Origin: Clostridium swellfunianum | Lineage (GTDB): Bacteria > Bacillota > Clostridia > Clostridiales > Clostridiaceae | Length of the DNA: 64,000 bases | Assembly (NCBI RefSeq): GCF_023656515.1 | Contig: NZ_JAMOFV010000006.1 | Location: 4,357,735-4,421,734, forward strand | Direction: 5' to 3' | In this document: piece by piece, positions 24,878 to 33,398 of the stretch | Layout of the letters: every line of letters starts with the position of its first letter | How positions within the stretch are numbered: position 1 is the first letter of the stretch | The notes under the pieces: generated by a model | Databases searched by the model: none | What the model was told of the DNA's origin: nothing | The model's input: the letters and a program-made list of their open reading frames with translations, nothing else | Translations under genes and position numbers: made by a program

Positions 24878-25679
24878 ATGCTGTTTCACTAATAACCTTA
24901 TTAATTACCTCTGCAACTCCATCTTCATCATTTGTTTTTGTAATACAATCAGCAGCTTCCTTAACATTATCATGTGCATTCTGAACTGCTACTCCAACTC
25001 CTGCAGCCTTTATCATAGAGATGTCATTTAAGTTATCTCCTATAGCTATAGTCTGCTCTATTGGAATACGTAATTTTTTAGCAAGCTCCCTTAAAGCATT
25101 TCCTTTAGAAGAACTACTAGGCAATATTTCTAAATAGTTGTACTCAGAAACTACATAATTAATAGGGCTATTACTTTTTTGTTTCAGTCTTTCAATATAG
25201 GGCAGGAAATAATCCGGACTTCCAATTATAAGTATCTTTGTTGGTCTGCCTTTTAAAAAGTCATAAAGACTGCCTACAGCTTCACAGCAGACTCCATCCT
25301 TTAGCATGTACTCTTCTATAACGGGAGTTATTTTACTCACATATATTTTCTTATTTTCATATAAGAGCACATCCCAGTCATAGCTTTCAGATAGCTTTAA
25401 TGCATTTTTAGCCAACTCAACGTCAAGTAAATCTTCATATAAGATTATGTTGTTTTTTATATCAACTATTTTAGCACCATTATAAATAATTACTGGATTT
25501 AAAACCTCCAGATAATCTAAATATTTTTCTACAGATGCTTCCATTCTTCCTGTTGCAAAGGTAAAAACTCCACCTTTTTCAGTAAACCGCTTTATTAAAG
25601 CCTTCGTTCTTTGTGAAATTTTTCTATTACTATCTAAAAGTGTTCCATCCAAGTCAGACACAATCAGCTTATAGTCCAT
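24876..25679 (-). CDS. Cof-type HAD-IIB family phosphatase
   Basis: 267-residue HAD phosphatase: Asp-Leu-Asp-Gly-Thr-Leu-Leu-Asp at 9-16, Ala-Thr-Gly-Arg motif II near 42-45, Ser-Ser-Lys-Gly-Asn-Ala near 190, and Gly-Asp-Asn-Leu-Asn-Asp near 213-218. It is the last gene of a four-gene AfuABC-like operon, 9 bp after the ATPase gene. The context predicts that it dephosphorylates the sugar phosphate or other organophosphate that the transporter brings in. It is a distant paralogue of the HAD gene at 8.5 kb. Confidence 0.9.
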   Translation of the reverse strand: MDYKLIVSDLDGTLLDSNRKISQRTKALIKRFTEKGGVFTFATGRMEASVEKYLDYLEVLNPVIIYNGAKIVDIKNNIILYEDLLDVELAKNALKLSESYDWDVLLYENKKIYVSKITPVIEEYMLKDGVCCEAVGSLYDFLKGRPTKILIIGSPDYFLPYIERLKQKSNSPINYVVSEYNYLEILPSSSSKGNALRELAKKLRIPIEQTIAIGDNLNDISMIKAAGVGVAVQNAHDNVKEAADCITKTNDEDGVAEVINKVISETA

Positions 25680-25688
25680 TCAATTCAC

Positions 25689-26819
25689 CTACTCTTCATG
25701 TGCTGGAATAAGTCTTATGCAATCAAGCTGTAGCTGTATGCCCACGTTGTTTCCCTCGTCAAACATACCGGTAATCTGCGGATTTGTATTTTCTACAACA
25801 AGAATATTATCATTTATCTTTACCTCGTACTCAGCCTTTGCTCCATAATAGGTTGCTCTTGTAATAATTCCATTTATTACTTCCTTACTCTTGGAAAGAG
25901 AAATAGCTTCAGGTCTTATAACCATTACAGTTCTTTCTCCTGATTTAAATAAAATCTTTCCCGGATTTGGCAGTCTTATAGGGTTGTCGCCAACCCTAAC
26001 AATAATTTCACGGCCTTCTACTCCAGCTACTACTCCTTCAATAAAGTTAGACTTGCCCATAAAATTAGCAACAAATTTTGAGTTTGGATGCTCATATATT
26101 TCTCTTGGTGGTCCGCTTTGAACAATGTTTCCATTGTTCATAATTACTACATTATCTGATATTGCCATTGCTTCAGACTGATCGTGAGTTACATATATGC
26201 TTGTTATACCAAGTCTTTGTTGGAGCTTTCTTAACTCATCTCTCATATATTCTCTAAGCTTTGCATCTAAATTTGATAAAGGTTCATCAAAAAGAAGCAC
26301 CTTTGGTTCAATAACAACGGCTCTAGCTAACGCTATTCTCTGCTGCTGACCGCCGGATACCTGAGCAGGATACCTTGACTCCATTCCTCTAAGCTGCATT
26401 AAGTCGATTACTGTATCAGTTCTCTTCTTAATTTCCTCCTTGGAAAGCTTTTTGATTTTTAGACCATAGGCTATATTTTCATAAATAGTAAGATGGGGGA
26501 ATAAAGCATAGCTTTGGAACATCATTGCTATGTCTCTTTTATTTGGAGGAACATTAACTACAGACTGCTCTCCTAAAAGTATATCTCCCGAGGTTGGAAA
26601 CTCAAAGCCCGCTACCATTCTAAGGGTAGTAGTTTTTCCGCAGCCCGAAGGACCTAATAGAGTTGTCAGCTGTCCCTGCTTTATTTCTAAAGATATATTA
26701 TTGACTGCTATAAATTCTGATGAACCATCAAAGGTTTTAAATTTTTTCACAAGCTCTTTAAGCTTTACACTTGTACTTCTTGAACTAAAGGTTCTATCTG
26801 TAATAATTTTTCTTTCCAT
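25689..26819 (-). CDS. ABC transporter ATP-binding protein (AfuC/PotA-like)
   Basis: 376 residues. Walker A Gly-Pro-Ser-Gly-Cys-Gly-Lys-Thr-Thr near 56-64, signature Val-Ser-Gly-Gly-Gln-Gln-Gln near 153, Walker B Leu-Leu-Phe-Asp-Glu-Pro near 175, the switch His in Val-Thr-His-Asp-Gln, and a C-terminal TOBE-type domain from about 260. Powers the fused permease encoded 4 bp upstream. The family covers ferric iron, 2-aminoethylphosphonate and hexose-phosphate importers; the phosphatase gene downstream favours an organophosphate substrate. Confidence 0.92.
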   Translation of the reverse strand: MERKIITDRTFSSRSTSVKLKELVKKFKTFDGSSEFIAVNNISLEIKQGQLTTLLGPSGCGKTTTLRMVAGFEFPTSGDILLGEQSVVNVPPNKRDIAMMFQSYALFPHLTIYENIAYGLKIKKLSKEEIKKRTDTVIDLMQLRGMESRYPAQVSGGQQQRIALARAVVIEPKVLLFDEPLSNLDAKLREYMRDELRKLQQRLGITSIYVTHDQSEAMAISDNVVIMNNGNIVQSGPPREIYEHPNSKFVANFMGKSNFIEGVVAGVEGREIIVRVGDNPIRLPNPGKILFKSGERTVMVIRPEAISLSKSKEVINGIITRATYYGAKAEYEVKINDNILVVENTNPQITGMFDEGNNVGIQLQLDCIRLIPAHEE

Positions 26820-26823
26820 CTAT

Positions 26824-28515
26824 TTATCCTCCCTGGTATTCCTTATGTTTCCGTCCAAGCTTAGCTACTAACAAGTTTAATACTCCTATAGCTGTCATAA
26901 TTACTGTAATCATAATTATTATATAGGCGGCAGCATCACTGAACTTGCTCACTTCAAACAATGAAAATATTTTAGCAGTTGCCAGATTCCATTTTGCTGA
27001 AATTAAGAATATTATTGAACTTACAGCTGTCATTGAACGCACAAAGGCAAATACTAAACCCGAGAAAAATGCTTGCTTTATTAGAGGAAGCGTTATTTTT
27101 CTAAAGGTTTCAAAGCTACTAGCCCCTAAGTTAGTTGATGCTTCTTCAATAGATTTATCTATCTGTTGAAGCGCAGAGGTTCCTGCTTCTATTCCAACGG
27201 GCATATTTCTAAATGTCAAAGCAATTACTAATATTGCTAGTGTTCCCGTAAGCAAAAACGGCTTGTCATTGAAGGCCAGTATGTACCCTATACCTACTAC
27301 TGTGCCTGGCAATGCAAAGGTAAGCATTGAGGAGAACTCCATAAAATGCTTTCCTATAAATTCTTTTCTTATAACCAGATAGGCTATTATCATACCTAAT
27401 ATTCCTGTTACAGGTGTTACTATTGCTGCTATAAAAATAGAATTTTTTAGAGGCTCCCATCCTAAAGAAAATACGTATCTAAAATGGTCTAACGTTATGG
27501 TATTGTTAATCCCCCATACTTTTACAAAGGCTCCAAAAAGAACTGTACCATAGAACAATATAATGATTCCTGTAAGCATCAGGCAAACTATAAATAACGG
27601 AATAACTATATGCTTTTCACTTATCTTAGGTCTGTGTTGTGAAGGCTTTCCTGTGACAGTTACAAAGGATTTTCCGCTTATCCAATATTTTTGCAGAAGG
27701 TAAGCTATAAGCGTTGGAAGAAGTAACAATATAGCAAGAACTGCTCCACTCTTTAATTCGTACATGCCAGTAATAACCCTGTAAGCCTCCACCGCTAAGG
27801 TCGAATAGTTTCCTCCAATAACGGCAGGATTGCTGAAATCTTCTAGGGATTGGATAAAAACTAAAAGCACTGCACTTACTATGCCCGGCATAGATAGTGG
27901 AAGTGTTACCGACCTAAATATCTGCCATCTTGATGCTCCAAGATTTAAAGCAGCATCCTCAACTGCAGGGTCAATAGCTTCAAGTATTCCTGTGAGAGTC
28001 AAATAAGCAATAGGAAAAAAGGACATTACTTGAATAACTATCAGGCTATTCAAGCCATATATATTAAAATCATCTATACCAAATAGTTTGTTTGTTATAA
28101 CACCCATTCTTCCAAACAGAAAAATCATTGAAAGCGAAAGTACGAAGGGAGGTGATATTATTGGCAGCGTGGCTATCATCTTAAAAAAGCCTTTAAAAGG
28201 TATGTTTGTCCTAGTGATAGCATAAGCAAATATATATCCAATAATGCTTGCTAAAGCTGCTGTTATAACTCCAAGCTTCATGCTATTCATAAATGTCTTT
28301 CTAAAGCTTACCTTACTTACTATGTCCCAAAAGGTCTGCAAGCTAAATTCCCCTTCATTAGTAGTAAAGCTTAAAACTAGAACCTTGAATAACGGAAATA
28401 AGACAAATATAAAAATAGCTGCAAATATGCTTAGAATTGTCAAAAGCAATACTGGTTCCTTAAATATCATTATTAAATTACTTACCCCTGTGTTTCTTTT
28501 TATTTTCCCATCCAA
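26824..28515 (-). CDS. ABC transporter permease with two fused permease domains (AfuB-like)
   Basis: 563 residues made of two tandem inner-membrane permease domains. Each carries an EAA loop: Glu-Asp-Ala-Ala-Leu-Asn-Leu-Gly-Ala-Ser near 185 and Glu-Glu-Ala-Ser-Thr-Asn-Leu-Gly-Ala-Ser near 460, both followed by Thr-Leu-Pro-Leu. About twelve helices. This is the AfuB/FbpB architecture. The start is a TTG at 28515 with AAAGGAGG. It forms the whole channel without a partner. In the same operon are the lipoprotein, ATPase and HAD phosphatase genes. Confidence 0.92.
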   Translation of the reverse strand: MDGKIKRNTGVSNLIMIFKEPVLLLTILSIFAAIFIFVLFPLFKVLVLSFTTNEGEFSLQTFWDIVSKVSFRKTFMNSMKLGVITAALASIIGYIFAYAITRTNIPFKGFFKMIATLPIISPPFVLSLSMIFLFGRMGVITNKLFGIDDFNIYGLNSLIVIQVMSFFPIAYLTLTGILEAIDPAVEDAALNLGASRWQIFRSVTLPLSMPGIVSAVLLVFIQSLEDFSNPAVIGGNYSTLAVEAYRVITGMYELKSGAVLAILLLLPTLIAYLLQKYWISGKSFVTVTGKPSQHRPKISEKHIVIPLFIVCLMLTGIIILFYGTVLFGAFVKVWGINNTITLDHFRYVFSLGWEPLKNSIFIAAIVTPVTGILGMIIAYLVIRKEFIGKHFMEFSSMLTFALPGTVVGIGYILAFNDKPFLLTGTLAILVIALTFRNMPVGIEAGTSALQQIDKSIEEASTNLGASSFETFRKITLPLIKQAFFSGLVFAFVRSMTAVSSIIFLISAKWNLATAKIFSLFEVSKFSDAAAYIIIMITVIMTAIGVLNLLVAKLGRKHKEYQGG

Positions 28516-28539
28516 CTGTTTGTCCTCCTTTCTTAAAAC

Positions 28540-28573
28540 ATTTTAGTTTGACATTAAACTGTCAAACTAAAAT
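28540..28573 (-). repeat. Intercistronic hairpin after the AfuA-like gene
   Basis: A perfect 14-bp stem (ATTTTAGTTTGACA / TGTCAAACTAAAAT) with a 6-nt loop, between the binding-protein stop and the SD of the permease gene. Likely to protect the upstream mRNA and set the protein ratio. Confidence 0.75.
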
Positions 28574-28583
28574 ATTTAACTTT

Positions 28584-29654
28584 TTATTTTAGATTGTTTG
28601 CATCAGCAATTTTCTGTGTAAAGGTTTCAACAAGTTTTTTTCTATTGTCTCCAGCCCATTCAAACTTGTAGTCAATAACTTTAATATTTTCAAGCTTTAT
28701 CGCTCCCTTTGGAGGAGTTGCATTCTTGTTTACAGGAAGCCTAAAGGATTTTGAAGTTTCATATAACTCTTGAGCTTCCTTGCTAAGCGACCAGTCAATG
28801 AATTTCTTTGCATTATTTACCTCATCTTTTGGTCCGCCTTTTATAAGAGCCACTGCACCAATTTCATAACCTGTTCCATCTTTTGGAAACACCACTTCAA
28901 CTGGATAACCTTCTGCTGTTGGCTTTAAGCAATCATGGGAATGAGCAATGCCAATAGCTGCCTCACCAAGCCCAACCTGTTGTGCAGGTGCAGATCCTGA
29001 TTTAGTATATTGTCTTATATTAGCATTAAGCTTTTTAAAATACTCCATTCCTTGATCTTCACCCTTCATTTGAATTAAAGTAGCTAAAGCTGTATAAGAG
29101 GTTCCCGAAGAGCTTGGGTGAGCTATAGATATTTGACCTTTAAATTCTGGTTTCAATAAATCGTCCCAAGTTTCTGGATACTTCAAGTTATTCTTTTGGA
29201 ACCAATTCTTATTTACAGCAAAGCCTAGAGCTCCAACATACACTGGACTCCAGTTGTTATCTTTATCTTTAAAATTGGCTGGTATATTTGTCAGTTCCTT
29301 TGACTCATATTTTTCCAATAATCCTTCTTTCACTGCTGCTATAAAAGTATCATTAGGTCCGCCATACCATAAGCTTGCCTTAGGATTATTCTTCTCTGCC
29401 TGGAGCTTTGCAAAAACTTCACCTGCTGATAATCTAACTACATTAACCTTAATTCCAGTAGCCTTTTCAAAGGCATTTGTGTATGTAGGATATTCAGAAT
29501 CAGGAAAAGAACAATACATAGTTAATGTCTTGCTATCGCTACCTGCTGTTGAAGCATTGTTGTTACTCGACGACTGGGGCTTGCTGCAGCCAGCTAACAT
29601 AGAAACTGTAATTATAGATATTATGCCTGCAATTAAAGCTGATCTTTTTTTCAT
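28584..29654 (-). CDS. Extracellular solute-binding lipoprotein (AfuA/FbpA-like)
   Basis: 356 residues with lipobox Leu-Ala-Gly-Cys (Cys about 23) and a Ser/Asn-rich linker. The mature part has the family pattern Leu-Thr-Met-Tyr-Cys-Ser-Phe, Leu-Trp-Tyr-Gly-Gly-Pro-Asn-Asp, and Pro-Ser-Ser-Ser-Gly-Thr-Ser. The tyrosine pair that binds ferric iron in FbpA is not evident, and relatives include hexose-phosphate (AfuA) and aminoethylphosphonate binders. With a HAD phosphatase in the operon and phosphate genes next door, an organophosphate ligand is favoured. A perfect CcpA site lies in its leader. Confidence 0.87.
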   Translation of the reverse strand: MKKRSALIAGIISIITVSMLAGCSKPQSSSNNNASTAGSDSKTLTMYCSFPDSEYPTYTNAFEKATGIKVNVVRLSAGEVFAKLQAEKNNPKASLWYGGPNDTFIAAVKEGLLEKYESKELTNIPANFKDKDNNWSPVYVGALGFAVNKNWFQKNNLKYPETWDDLLKPEFKGQISIAHPSSSGTSYTALATLIQMKGEDQGMEYFKKLNANIRQYTKSGSAPAQQVGLGEAAIGIAHSHDCLKPTAEGYPVEVVFPKDGTGYEIGAVALIKGGPKDEVNNAKKFIDWSLSKEAQELYETSKSFRLPVNKNATPPKGAIKLENIKVIDYKFEWAGDNRKKLVETFTQKIADANNLK

Positions 29655-29691
29655 TTTCTAATCCCCCTTAAAATTTACTATTTTCAATATT

Positions 29692-29705
29692 TGTAACCGG
29701 TTTCA
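29692..29705. promoter_or_regulatory. CcpA catabolite-responsive element (cre)
   Basis: TGTAACCGGTTTCA matches the consensus TGNAANCGNTNNCA at every fixed position on both strands. It is 37 bp upstream of the AfuA-like start, so it should repress or overlap the promoter. Confidence 0.75.
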
Positions 29706-29860
29706 TTCGTGCCTTGAAATATCTACTCTTTTACGCACCCCCAACTTTACCTTTCATTTTTAACTATTTGAAGACCATCAATTATTCCTTATTAAAGTAT
29801 ATTAATTTAATACTCATATATACCTGATAAAGAATTAAAATTTCCTCTTCAATAGGAAAA

Positions 29861-29881
29861 TAAATGAGAGGTTTCCCTCTC
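29861..29881 (-). terminator. Terminator of the PfkB-family kinase transcript
   Basis: Minus strand: GAGAGG-GAAA-CCTCTC followed by ATTTATTTT. Confidence 0.8.
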
Positions 29882-29897
29882 AATATTTTAAAACTTA

Positions 29898-30776
29898 TTA
29901 ATAAAACTGCTTTATATACTCCTCAATATCTTTTCTAGTGCCCTTAAAAGGCCCTGGGGTCTCCATCTTAGCCGATACCAGAGCTGCAGCGTATATCAAA
30001 GCTTTTTCAATGCCTTCCTTCAACCTTTCAGTTATATAAGCACTAAAGCAGGTATCTCCTCTTCCAGTTCTGCCTGAAAGGTTTCTTGGCTTAAGTGGAG
30101 CTGTATAATAATTCTTACCGTTATATACTAACACCTCGGTATTATGAGTAATCATGATTTCCTTTGCCCCATAGCCATATAAAACTCTCGCTGCTTCTCT
30201 TCTATCTTGACACCCCGTCATTATTTCTGCTTCAGCCGCATCGGTTTTTAAAAAATCTATATGTGGAAGGTATTTCTTTTTATTACTCCAGTCTCTAAAT
30301 ACCATTTTTCCATTTTCAGCATTTCTTAAAAACCCTTGAACATCTAGTGCCACTAAGCCTCTGGTTGATAAAGCTTCAATCATGTTTTCTTTGAATTCGC
30401 CGGCAATTAAACCTGCAAAATGGTATATTTTTGAGTCTATATCTGGCAAGTCTTCCATAGTGAAAGGCTCTGCAATCGAAAGCGCAGTACATATTCTTCG
30501 TTCCTTATCCTTAGATAAATATTCATTCCTTATAGAGGTTGTGCCCTTTGAACCAGTAGAGTAAATGTCAGCTTTAGAAACATTAAAATTTCTTAATAAA
30601 TCAATATGCTCCTCAGCAACCTTTGTCAGCACTCCTACCTTACTGCCTCCTGCTTTAGCAGCATAGGAGGAATATATTACTGCTCCTCCAATACTTTTCT
30701 CATAAGTCCCTTCATATATTATTTCATCTATTGATATGTGCCCCATTATAAAAGTGTCGTAATGTATGTTAACCAT
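29898..30776 (-). CDS. PfkB-family carbohydrate kinase
   Basis: About 292 residues from ATG 30776, chosen over 30791 because GGGGGG is just upstream. Ribokinase fold with Ser-Ile-Gly-Gly-Ala near residue 25-29 for sugar binding and a C-terminal Thr-Gly-Arg-Gly-Asp-Thr-Cys anion hole with the catalytic Asp. The usual Gly-Ala-Gly-Asp is Gly-Arg-Gly-Asp here. It follows the Pit/DUF47 phosphate-uptake genes with short spacers. The substrate is unknown. It should not be taken for IolC: the family pattern differs and it lies outside the inositol operon. Confidence 0.82.
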   Translation of the reverse strand: MVNIHYDTFIMGHISIDEIIYEGTYEKSIGGAVIYSSYAAKAGGSKVGVLTKVAEEHIDLLRNFNVSKADIYSTGSKGTTSIRNEYLSKDKERRICTALSIAEPFTMEDLPDIDSKIYHFAGLIAGEFKENMIEALSTRGLVALDVQGFLRNAENGKMVFRDWSNKKKYLPHIDFLKTDAAEAEIMTGCQDRREAARVLYGYGAKEIMITHNTEVLVYNGKNYYTAPLKPRNLSGRTGRGDTCFSAYITERLKEGIEKALIYAAALVSAKMETPGPFKGTRKDIEEYIKQFY

Positions 30777-30813
30777 ATTTCCCCCCACCAAATAAATTAC
30801 TTAACTATTCATA

Positions 30814-31431
30814 TTACCCCATCTTAACAACTATGTGACCGATTACATCAGCAGCGTAATCTATCTTATCAGCTAAGTTGCTAAGATGCCTATAGACTTC
30901 TCTCATCTTTAAAATATATTTCACATCATCATTTTCTAAAAGCTTAACGAGGCACTTTCTATATTCTGTTTCAATCTTATTCTCGACTTTTTTTGCAGTT
31001 ACAGCATGTTCAGCTGAAACTCTCGGATTATTTTTTAAATATACAATTGAATAATTTATATCTTCTGAAGCCTCCAGTATAAGACCTACCATGCTTCTTG
31101 TTTCGTCTGTAGGCTGAAGGCCAAGTATTTGCATTTCCTCATAAGTGCTTCTACTATAGTCAAGCATATCATCAATTGACCTTGAGAGAATAAAAATGTC
31201 TTCTCTTTCAAAGGGTGTAATAAAGGTTTTATTGAGTTCATCTATAAGTATTCTTCTGAGCTCATCTCCTTCTTTTTCGTAGATAACAAGCTTTTCTCCA
31301 TCTTCATCAAGTCCTGTTTTCATATAAAGCTTAAGTTGTTTAATTCCCTCCAAGGTCTTTTCTGACTGTGCAGATAATAGCTTATAAAAGTCTCTCTCTA
31401 GATTGTTAACATTATTAAATAGTCTTACCAT
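30814..31431 (-). CDS. DUF47/PhoU-like phosphate transport regulator
   Basis: 205 residues, all alpha-helical, with the acidic metal-binding helices of the PhoU-like DUF47 family (Glu-Gly-Asp-Glu-Leu-Arg-Arg near 58-64; Arg-Ser-Ile-Asp-Asp-Met-Leu-Asp near 88-95). Encoded 18 bp downstream of the Pit-type transporter, the standard pairing, and thought to modulate Pit activity. No membrane segment. Confidence 0.9.
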   Translation of the reverse strand: MVRLFNNVNNLERDFYKLLSAQSEKTLEGIKQLKLYMKTGLDEDGEKLVIYEKEGDELRRILIDELNKTFITPFEREDIFILSRSIDDMLDYSRSTYEEMQILGLQPTDETRSMVGLILEASEDINYSIVYLKNNPRVSAEHAVTAKKVENKIETEYRKCLVKLLENDDVKYILKMREVYRHLSNLADKIDYAADVIGHIVVKMG

Positions 31432-31449
31432 CTATCTTCCCCCTCTATA

Positions 31450-32463
31450 TCAAATCAAGATTAATTTTAAAATATAAAAAATGCCCATAGACGCAATTCC
31501 TGCAGCTGGTATAGTTATAAACCATGATAATACAATATTCTTTACCCTTATCCATTTCACTGCATTTATTCTCTCAGCTGAGCCTATTCCCATCACTGAG
31601 GAGCTTACAATTTGTGTTGTACTTACTGGTGCCCCAAGCATATTTGAAGTAAATATTACAAATGCAGAGGATAGCTGAACATTAAAGGAATGCAGCGGCT
31701 TTACCTTATAAATTCCAGTTCCAACTGTTTTTATAATGCTCCAGCCTCCCAATGAAATTCCAAATACGAGAGCAAAAGTACTGCTTAAAAGTATCCATTT
31801 TGAGACTACGAACTCCTGAGTCATACCCCCTACCACCATAAGCAAAGTAATTATTCCAGCCGCTTTTTGACCATCACTGGAGCCGTGACTGGTACCTAAG
31901 AATATCATGCTTAGAACCTGTATATGTTTAAAAAAGTTATTTATCTTTGGATTAAAATTTTTGAATATGCCAATGCTCAGCTTCATAAATATATAGCCTA
32001 TTCCAAAACCTATCAAAGGTGAAGCAAACATTATTAAAATAACCTTGAAGATAAGGCTGTGCCAGTCTATAGCAGCTAATCCAAATCCGGCAATTCCCGC
32101 TCCTAAAAGCCCTCCTATTAACGCATGGGAGGAGCTTGATGGAATCCCAAGCTTCCAGGTTAGCAGGTTCCAGCAAATTGCCCCTACCAAGGCAGCTAAA
32201 ATTGTTACAACGGATACTATATTTCCCGAAGCATTGATATAGTTAAATTTTATAACACCTTTCCCTATAGTTGCAGCTACCGCAGTTCCAACAAAAAGCG
32301 GACCAATAAGCTCTGCAGCACAAGCAATAATTATGGCGCGCCTTGGCGGCATTGATCTTGATGCAATGATTGTAGCTATAACATTACAGCCATCATGTAT
32401 TCCATTTAAAATTGTAAACCCATATGCTAATATTATTGCCGCTACTGTAATTGCTGTTATCAC
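31450..32463 (-). CDS. pit: Pit-family inorganic phosphate transporter
   Basis: 337-residue low-affinity phosphate (metal-phosphate symport) permease. The duplicated family motif is seen as Gly-Ile-His-Asp-Gly-Cys-Asn-Val near 21-28 and Gly-Thr-Ser-His-Gly-Ser-Ser-Asp-Gly near 195-203; Pro-Ser-Ser-Ser-His-Ala and Pro-Val-Ser-Thr-Thr are the paired loops. About ten helices. Encoded with DUF47. The leader contains a TATAAT but no clear Pho box. Confidence 0.93.
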   Translation of the reverse strand: MITAITVAAIILAYGFTILNGIHDGCNVIATIIASRSMPPRRAIIIACAAELIGPLFVGTAVAATIGKGVIKFNYINASGNIVSVVTILAALVGAICWNLLTWKLGIPSSSSHALIGGLLGAGIAGFGLAAIDWHSLIFKVILIMFASPLIGFGIGYIFMKLSIGIFKNFNPKINNFFKHIQVLSMIFLGTSHGSSDGQKAAGIITLLMVVGGMTQEFVVSKWILLSSTFALVFGISLGGWSIIKTVGTGIYKVKPLHSFNVQLSSAFVIFTSNMLGAPVSTTQIVSSSVMGIGSAERINAVKWIRVKNIVLSWFITIPAAGIASMGIFYILKLILI

Positions 32464-32596
32464 CTTTACTCCCCTCCCATTACTCCTATTTTTATATATT
32501 GTCTTTGTTACACTTATATGCTACCACATTATAATCAATAGAAAGATTCATAATACTTCATCATTAAATAATGAACTTTTTAACAATTAAAACTAT

Positions 32597-33325
32597 CTAC
32601 CTTTGTTCTTCAAGAACTTTTTTAAGTTTGTCTGGATAATTTGTTATTATTCCATCAATACCTAACTTAATAAGTTCACGCATGTATTTTTCATCATTTA
32701 CAGTATAAGTATTGATAGCTAGCTTGTGCTCCTTTATTTCCCTTACAGTAGTTTCATCCAAACTATAAAATAACGGATGAACAGCACTTACACCGAGCTC
32801 ACTTGCATATTTACCAGGCTGGAAAATACGGCAGCTATACAAAAGTCCTAGCTTAAGTGTGCAGTCAATAGCCTTACATCTAAGTATAGAATAATGATTA
32901 AAGGAAGATATTATCACTTTCTCCTTTAAGTTATATTTATCAATCATATCGATAACAAGCTTCTCAAGGTTTTTATAATCTATTATGCTGTTTTTAAGCT
33001 CTAGATTAACAACTATGTCTTTATTCTTAACATAGCCTAAAAGCTCTTCGAGAGTTGGAATTTTTACATCTTTAAATCTTCCACCCCAAAGCTTTGCTGC
33101 ATCAAGTTTTTCAATATCCTTATAATTAATTTCAGATATAAGTCCCTTGCCATCTGTAGTTCTATCCACCAGCTCATCATGACAAAGTACAAGTACTCCA
33201 TCCTTAGTAAGCTGTACATCTGTCTCAATTCCTTCACAGCCCATTTCTACAGCCTTTTGAAAAGCTAACATGGTATTTTCTGGGTAATAACCGCTTGCTC
33301 CCCTGTGTGCATAATTTAATGACAT
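32597..33325 (-). CDS. glpQ: Glycerophosphodiester phosphodiesterase
   Basis: 242 residues, cytoplasmic form without signal peptide. Ala-His-Arg-Gly-Ala-Ser (residues 6-11), Pro-Glu-Asn-Thr near 15, Gly-Ile-Glu-Thr-Asp-Val and His-Asp-Glu near 48 supply the catalytic His pair and metal ligands of the TIM-barrel GDPD family. Hydrolyses glycerophosphodiesters to glycerol-3-phosphate and an alcohol. It follows the Ugp-like binding-protein gene, matching the ugpBAEC-ugpQ arrangement, so it should act on what that importer brings in. Confidence 0.93.
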   Translation of the reverse strand: MSLNYAHRGASGYYPENTMLAFQKAVEMGCEGIETDVQLTKDGVLVLCHDELVDRTTDGKGLISEINYKDIEKLDAAKLWGGRFKDVKIPTLEELLGYVKNKDIVVNLELKNSIIDYKNLEKLVIDMIDKYNLKEKVIISSFNHYSILRCKAIDCTLKLGLLYSCRIFQPGKYASELGVSAVHPLFYSLDETTVREIKEHKLAINTYTVNDEKYMRELIKLGIDGIITNYPDKLKKVLEEQR

Positions 33326-33363
33326 AATTTCATCTCCTATTCTAAATTTCTTACAAGATAAAA

Positions 33364-33386
33364 TACCGGGAAAATCACCCGGTATC
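33364..33386 (-). repeat. Hairpin between UgpB-like and GDPD genes
   Basis: ATACCGGG / CCCGGTAT with a 7-nt loop followed by TTTATCTT on the minus strand; partial terminator or stabiliser. Confidence 0.7.
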
Positions 33387-33398
33387 CTATTTATTTAA

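Noticed and set aside
29898-30776. PfkB kinase as IolC (DKG kinase)
   Set aside because: It lies about 8 kb outside the inositol operon with phosphate genes, has its own terminator, and has no recognisable IolC features.
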